Both the position numbers and the translations under genes were made by a program. Below are positions 60,139 to 64,000 of a DNA stretch of 64,000 bases, piece after piece. The stretch is from positions 62,001-126,000 of the forward strand of contig NZ_JAYMFI010000007.1 in the NCBI RefSeq assembly GCF_035830635.1, given 5' to 3'. Positions within the stretch are counted from its first letter, which is position 1. The number at the start of each line of letters is the position of its first letter. The notes under the pieces were generated by a model. It was not told the origin of the DNA and did no database searches. It was given only the letters and a program-made list of their open reading frames with translations. The DNA comes from Adlercreutzia shanghongiae. Its GTDB lineage: Bacteria > Actinomycetota > Coriobacteriia > Coriobacteriales > Eggerthellaceae.

Positions 60139-61731
60139 ATGGATATCGTCACAATTGTCTTCGTGATTGTCGCAATCGTCATCGGCCTTGTCCTCGGTTT
60201 CATCGTCAATCGACTCATTGCCAGCTCCTCCACCAAGAACGCCGCCCGCGAAGCGGCGAGCCTGGTGGAGGATGCCAAAAAGCAAGCCGAGACGCTGCGA
60301 CGTGAAGCCGCTGTAGAGGCCAAGGACGAGGCTCTTCGCTATAAGCAGGAGATGGAGCAGGAGAACAAGGAGCGCATGCGCGAGGTCCGCTCGGCGGAAA
60401 ACCGCATAGCCCAGCGCGAGGAGACGCTCTCTCAGCGCGAGGAATCGCTCGATCGTCGCGTGGAGTCCCTTGACGCCCGCGAGCACCAGCTCTCTTCTCT
60501 TCAGGGCCAGGTCGAACGCCGCGAGCGCGATGTGGAGGAGGCCGAGAACGCCATCCAGCGCCATCGCGACGAGGCCCAGGTCGAGATCAACCAGGCTCTC
60601 GAGCGCGCCGCCGGCATGAGCCCCCAGGAAGCCAAGGAGGAGCTGCTGGAGACCATTCACGACGAGGTCACCCGCGAATCCGCCGTCATCATCCGCGATG
60701 CGGAGACGCGCACCAAGGCCGAGGCCGACAAAAAGGCCCGCGAGATCTTGAGCCTCGCCATCCAGCGCGTGGCCGCCGACCACTCCGCCGAGTCCACGGT
60801 CTCCACCATCCACATTCCCTCCGACGACCTCAAGGGCCGCATCATCGGCCGCGAGGGCCGCAACATCCGCTCCTTCGAGCAGCTCACGGGAACGAACCTC
60901 ATCATCGACGATACGCCGGAGTGCGTCACCATCTCCTGCTTCGACCCGGTTCGCCGCGAGATCGGCCGCGTCACCATGGAGAACCTCATCGCCGACGGTC
61001 GCATCCACCCGGCCCGCATCGAAGAGATGTACGACAAGGCGGTCAAGCTCGTGAACCAGCGCGTCCAGGAGGCCGGCGAGCAGGCCACCTTCGATGCCGG
61101 CATCCACGATCTGCACCCCGAGCTGGTGAACACCCTCGGTCGCCTCCGCTACCGCACCTCCTTCGGCCAAAACGTGCTGAACCACTCCCTCGAGGTCGCC
61201 TACCTGGCCTCGGTCATGGCCTCGGAGCTCGGCCTCGACCCCATCCCGGTCAAGCGCGCGGGCCTGCTGCACGATTTGGGCAAGGCCGTCGATCACGAGG
61301 TCGAGGGCAGCCACGCCGTCATCGGCGCCGATTTGGCCCGTCGCTTCGGAGAGCGCCCCGAAATCGTCCATGCCATCGAGGCTCACCACAACGACATCGA
61401 GCCCAATTCCGTGGTGGACGTGCTCATCCAGGCTGCCGACGCCGTCTCCGCCGCTCGCCCCGGAGCCCGCAAGGAGACCCTCGACGCCTACGTGAAGCGC
61501 CTCGAGAAGCTCGAGGAGATCGCCAACTCCCATAAGGGCGTCGAGCGCACCTATGCCATCCAGGCCGGCCGCGAGGTCCGCGTCATGGTAGAGCCCGAGG
61601 TGGTGGACGAGTCCGCCTCGGTCGTGCTCGCTCACGACATCGCCCAGCAGATCGAAAACGAGATGCAGTATCCCGGCCAGGTCAAGGTCGTGGTCATTCG
61701 CGAGAGCCGCGCGGTGGATTACGCCAAATAA
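60139..61731 (+). CDS. rny: Ribonuclease Y
   Basis: Membrane-anchored endoribonuclease that initiates mRNA decay. The 530-residue protein has one N-terminal membrane helix (about 3-25), a long charged coiled coil (about 30-200), a KH domain with IIGREGRNIRSFE, and an HD domain with HDLGKAVDHE as metal ligands. GAAAGGAGG precedes the ATG. Together with RNase J and PNPase in this window the main mRNA decay enzymes are present. Confidence 0.96.
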   Translation: MDIVTIVFVIVAIVIGLVLGFIVNRLIASSSTKNAAREAASLVEDAKKQAETLRREAAVEAKDEALRYKQEMEQENKERMREVRSAENRIAQREETLSQREESLDRRVESLDAREHQLSSLQGQVERRERDVEEAENAIQRHRDEAQVEINQALERAAGMSPQEAKEELLETIHDEVTRESAVIIRDAETRTKAEADKKAREILSLAIQRVAADHSAESTVSTIHIPSDDLKGRIIGREGRNIRSFEQLTGTNLIIDDTPECVTISCFDPVRREIGRVTMENLIADGRIHPARIEEMYDKAVKLVNQRVQEAGEQATFDAGIHDLHPELVNTLGRLRYRTSFGQNVLNHSLEVAYLASVMASELGLDPIPVKRAGLLHDLGKAVDHEVEGSHAVIGADLARRFGERPEIVHAIEAHHNDIEPNSVVDVLIQAADAVSAARPGARKETLDAYVKRLEKLEEIANSHKGVERTYAIQAGREVRVMVEPEVVDESASVVLAHDIAQQIENEMQYPGQVKVVVIRESRAVDYAK

Positions 61732-61734
61732 GCC

Positions 61735-62820
61735 ATGGCCGACGAAGCACTCACGGAATTCATAGACGACGTATGCGGCGAGAGCCGTCTCCGGGTCGAA
61801 GCAGACCTCGGGGACGGCTTCGTCCGTCTAAGGTCCTCAGAGGCCGAGCGGCGCCAAGCAGCCCAAGACATCCGATCGAGCGAGGATATCGTCATCGAGC
61901 TTCTGCGCAACGCCCGCGACGCCGGGGCTCGGCACATCTTCCTTGCCACGCAAAAGGTGGGGGAGCGGCGCTTGCTCACGGTCATCGACGACGGCGCGGG
62001 CATCCCCGAGGCTTTGCACGAGCGCGTGTTCGAGCCCCGCGTCACCTCCAAGCTCGACAGCGCCCATATGGACAAGTGGGGCATGCACGGGCGCGGCATG
62101 GCGCTGTTCTCCATCTCCGTGAACGCCGAAGAGGCCAGCGTGCTGCAATCGGCCCCGAACCTCGGCACCTGCCTGTCGGTGACGACGGACGCCACAAGGC
62201 TGGGGGAGAAGACCGACCAATCGACGTTTCCCCGATTCGAGCGGGAGTCGTCGGGCGCCTGGGCCATGCGCGGACCGAAGAACATCCTGCGCACCACCGC
62301 GGAATTCGCCCTGGAACATCGAGGCGATTGCGAGGTGTTCACCGGGACGCCCGTCGAAGTGGCGGCCACGCTCTACGACAGGGGCGCCGCGTCGCTCTCG
62401 CCGGCAGTGCGCGCCTTTGGGGGGCAGGGCCTCGACCTTTCCTTCGTGAAGCGGCTTGCCCTCGCCTCCGATCCTGCGGATCTGAGCGAGCGCTGCGAGG
62501 CCATGGGGCTTCCCTTATCAGAGCGCTCGGCGCGACGCATCCTCGATGGGGCCATAGCGCCCTTGGAAAATCTCACCGATCGCATGGCCAACGAGTCGTT
62601 TCCCGCTGCCCCTTCGCGCGAAAAGCCCGTCCCCGGCGCTCGAGGACGAGCGCGCGGCCTGAAGCTGGCCCCCGAGGACGCCGAGGCCCTTCGCCGCGGT
62701 GTCGCCCGCCTGATGGAGCCCATCGTCGAGGGGTATTACCTGGAAGCAGCCGGGCAGGCCGACATCTCCGTCAACGCCGAGGCCATCCGCATCACCGTTC
62801 CCATACGGAGGATGCCTTAG
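61735..62820 (+). CDS. GHKL-type ATP-binding protein (HATPase_c), uncharacterised
   Basis: A 361-residue soluble protein. The ATP fold is visible: N box IVIELLRNARDAGA (E55, N59), G1 DDGAGIP (D85, G87, G89), lid region WGMHGRGMALFSI (G116-G121). This resembles the MutL/Hsp90/histidine kinase ATPase lobe, but there is no phosphoacceptor histidine domain, no receiver and no MutL or Hsp90 C-terminal part; residues 150-361 show no domain I know and end in KLAPEDAEALRRGVARLM and a beta segment. It starts three bases after rny and so belongs to its transcript, in the place of Bacillus ymdB. Function unknown; an RNA-decay or DNA-repair link is inference from position. Confidence 0.75.
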   Translation: MADEALTEFIDDVCGESRLRVEADLGDGFVRLRSSEAERRQAAQDIRSSEDIVIELLRNARDAGARHIFLATQKVGERRLLTVIDDGAGIPEALHERVFEPRVTSKLDSAHMDKWGMHGRGMALFSISVNAEEASVLQSAPNLGTCLSVTTDATRLGEKTDQSTFPRFERESSGAWAMRGPKNILRTTAEFALEHRGDCEVFTGTPVEVAATLYDRGAASLSPAVRAFGGQGLDLSFVKRLALASDPADLSERCEAMGLPLSERSARRILDGAIAPLENLTDRMANESFPAAPSREKPVPGARGRARGLKLAPEDAEALRRGVARLMEPIVEGYYLEAAGQADISVNAEAIRITVPIRRMP

Positions 62821-62833
62821 CTCCTCTGCGCTG

Positions 62834-62862
62834 TTGCACCCGCTCTGCCCAACGGGTAAAAT
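62834..62862 (+). promoter_or_regulatory. Promoter of spoVS-miaB
   Basis: TTGCAC (62834-62839), 17-base spacer, TAAAAT (62857-62862), giving a leader of about 80 bases. Confidence 0.55.
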
Positions 62863-62950
62863 GAGCGATCGACGTCGGAGCCCTCGGGCGTCCGGCATGA
62901 AACGAACCACATTCAGAGAAGAACCGCACCACAAACGACAAGGACGCGCT

Positions 62951-63280
62951 GTGCCTACCACCGAATCCAAACCCGCCATCGGGTGTCTCAAAGTATCTTC
63001 GAAATCTTCCCCCGCCTCTGTGGCCGGCGCCATTGCCGGCATGATCAAGGACGGCGCTTCGGTGGAGATACAGGCTGTGGGCGCGGGAGCTGTCAACCAG
63101 GCAGTCAAGGCCGTTGCCATCTCGCGCGGATTCCTCTCGCCGGTGGGCATCGAAATCTGCTGCATCCCCTCCTTCGCCGACATCGTGATCGACGGCGAGT
63201 ACCGTACGGCCATCCGCTTTGCCGTGGAGCCCCGCCACAGCGCGGCTGTCGTAGCCCCCGAAGCGGTTGCGGCGCTTTAG
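62951..63280 (+). CDS. spoVS: SpoVS-family (Alba-like) protein
   Basis: A 109-residue protein of the SpoVS family, whose fold resembles the nucleic-acid-binding Alba proteins. CLKVSSKSSPASVAGAIAGMIKDG, IQAVGAGAVNQAVKAVAISRGFL and FADIVIDGEYRTAIRF are conserved. About 20 residues are added at the ends compared with the 86-residue Bacillus protein. The GTG at 62951 follows CAAGGACGC; the longer frame from 62834 reads through the promoter. The family is widespread in non-spore-formers, so it does not imply sporulation. It lies between the RNase Y block and miaB as in Bacillus. Confidence 0.9.
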   Translation: MPTTESKPAIGCLKVSSKSSPASVAGAIAGMIKDGASVEIQAVGAGAVNQAVKAVAISRGFLSPVGIEICCIPSFADIVIDGEYRTAIRFAVEPRHSAAVVAPEAVAAL

Positions 63281-63292
63281 GGGCGAAATCCG

Positions 63293-64000
63293 ATGAGCAG
63301 CGTCTTCGAAGGGACCACCTTCTGCATTCACACCTTCGGGTGCCAGATGAACAAGCACGACTCCGAGCGCGTGAGCGGCATGCTCGAGGGCCTCGGCTCG
63401 TTTCCGGTAGAGACCATCGAGGAAGCCGACCTGGTCGTGTTCATGACCTGCTGCGTGCGCGAGGCCGCCGACACGCGCCTCTACGGGCAGGTTGCCTCCA
63501 TGAAGAACATTCCCTTGCGCGAGGGCTCGCCGCTGGGCAAGCGCTACAGCGCCGTTGGCGGCTGCATCGGCCAGCGCGACGGCGAAAAGCTCCTTAAGGC
63601 TCTGCCGCACCTTGATGTGGTCTTCGGCACCCACAACCTCGGCTCGCTGCCGGGACTGCTCAGACGCGCCATCGAGCGCCACGACCGCGCGTCTGAGGTG
63701 CTTGAGGCGGGAGAAGCGTTCTCGTCCGATCTGCCCACGGCCCGCGAGCATGCCTGGGCCGCATGGCTTCCCATTACCGTAGGCTGCAACAACTTCTGCT
63801 CCTACTGCATCGTTCCCTACGTGCGCGGCCGCGAGAAGTCGCGCAAGCTGGAGGACATCGCCCAAGAGGCGCGCGGCTACGTCGAGGCGGGCGTGAAGGA
63901 GATCACCCTGCTCGGCCAAAACGTGAACTCCTACGGGCGCGACCTTTACGGCGAGCCCCGTTTCGTTGACGTGCTCGATGCGGTAGACGCGACGGGCATC
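63293..64000 (+). CDS. miaB: tRNA-2-methylthio-N6-dimethylallyladenosine synthase (3' end cut by window)
   Basis: Radical SAM enzyme that methylthiolates i6A37 of tRNA. The first 236 residues are present and the frame is open at the window edge. HTFGCQMNKHDSERVSGML is the MiaB signature, followed by CCVREAADTRLYG, GGCIGQRDG and the radical SAM cluster CNNFCSYCIVPYVRGREKSR. The ATG at 63293 lies 12 bases after spoVS. With mtaB and rimO all three methylthiotransferase types occur in this window. Confidence 0.95.
   Translation, partial: MSSVFEGTTFCIHTFGCQMNKHDSERVSGMLEGLGSFPVETIEEADLVVFMTCCVREAADTRLYGQVASMKNIPLREGSPLGKRYSAVGGCIGQRDGEKLLKALPHLDVVFGTHNLGSLPGLLRRAIERHDRASEVLEAGEAFSSDLPTAREHAWAAWLPITVGCNNFCSYCIVPYVRGREKSRKLEDIAQEARGYVEAGVKEITLLGQNVNSYGRDLYGEPRFVDVLDAVDATGI

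Noticed and set aside
62951..63280. Evidence of sporulation from spoVS
   Set aside because: The family is widespread in bacteria that do not form spores, and no other sporulation gene is present.

Overview
The window is GC-rich chromosomal DNA carrying almost only housekeeping genes. The mix points to an anaerobic coriobacterium, most likely family Eggerthellaceae (Actinomycetota): an actinobacterial-type integration host factor next to gmk and rpoZ, a membrane-anchored multiheme cytochrome c, a catabolic-type pyrD-pyrK pair, and a gene order largely shared with Bacillus. This placement is inference; no rRNA gene is present to settle it.

Region 1 (1-16.6 kb): the end of an acyl-CoA synthetase gene and a pentaheme cytochrome c with a folded leader are followed by the pyrimidine pathway. 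pyrR-pyrB-pyrC, carA-carB and pyrK-pyrD-pyrF together supply all of UMP synthesis except orotate phosphoribosyltransferase (pyrE), which I do not see. Two PyrR-type attenuators, before pyrR and before carA, tie the blocks together. Two accessory inserts interrupt the series: an AAA-ATPase/PD-(D/E)XK gene with a small reverse-strand ORF between pyrC and carA, and a PIN-toxin/RelB-like antitoxin pair between carB and pyrK.

Region 2 (16.6-44.3 kb): mihF-gmk-rpoZ-thiI, then comEA-comEC-holA, rpsT (reverse, with an unusually long tail) and lepA. A reverse flavoprotein gene, a small membrane protein and dusB follow, then hemW-hrcA-dnaJ-rsmE-mtaB-phoH-ybeY-dgkA-era. grpE and dnaK, usual between hrcA and dnaJ, are absent. 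Between era and recO lies a 4-kb islet of uncharacterised genes (a zinc-ribbon membrane protein, an unknown 458-residue protein, a Tdi1/DUF1851-like immunity protein and a decayed fragment of a second one), then a zinc-ribbon/coiled-coil/PASTA membrane protein.

Region 3 (44.5-64 kb): rpsO-pnp-dapB-dapA-rnj-ftsK-rodZ-yajQ-rimO-pgsA/cinA fusion-recA-recX-rny-GHKL ATPase-spoVS-miaB (cut by the window edge). This resembles the Bacillus subtilis rpsO-to-ymcB order, with a GHKL ATPase in the position where Bacillus has ymdB.

The less expected signals are mostly non-coding or architectural: folded leaders (cytochrome, Tdi1-like gene, rpsO, rny), a 48-base element shared upstream of comEA and recA, a quasi-palindrome GCGGGA-AAAT-CCCGC recurring before several core operons, apparently leaderless holA and phoH, the S20 tail, the PgsA-CinA fusion and the GHKL ATPase. 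No CRISPR array, prophage, insertion sequence, tRNA or rRNA gene was recognised.
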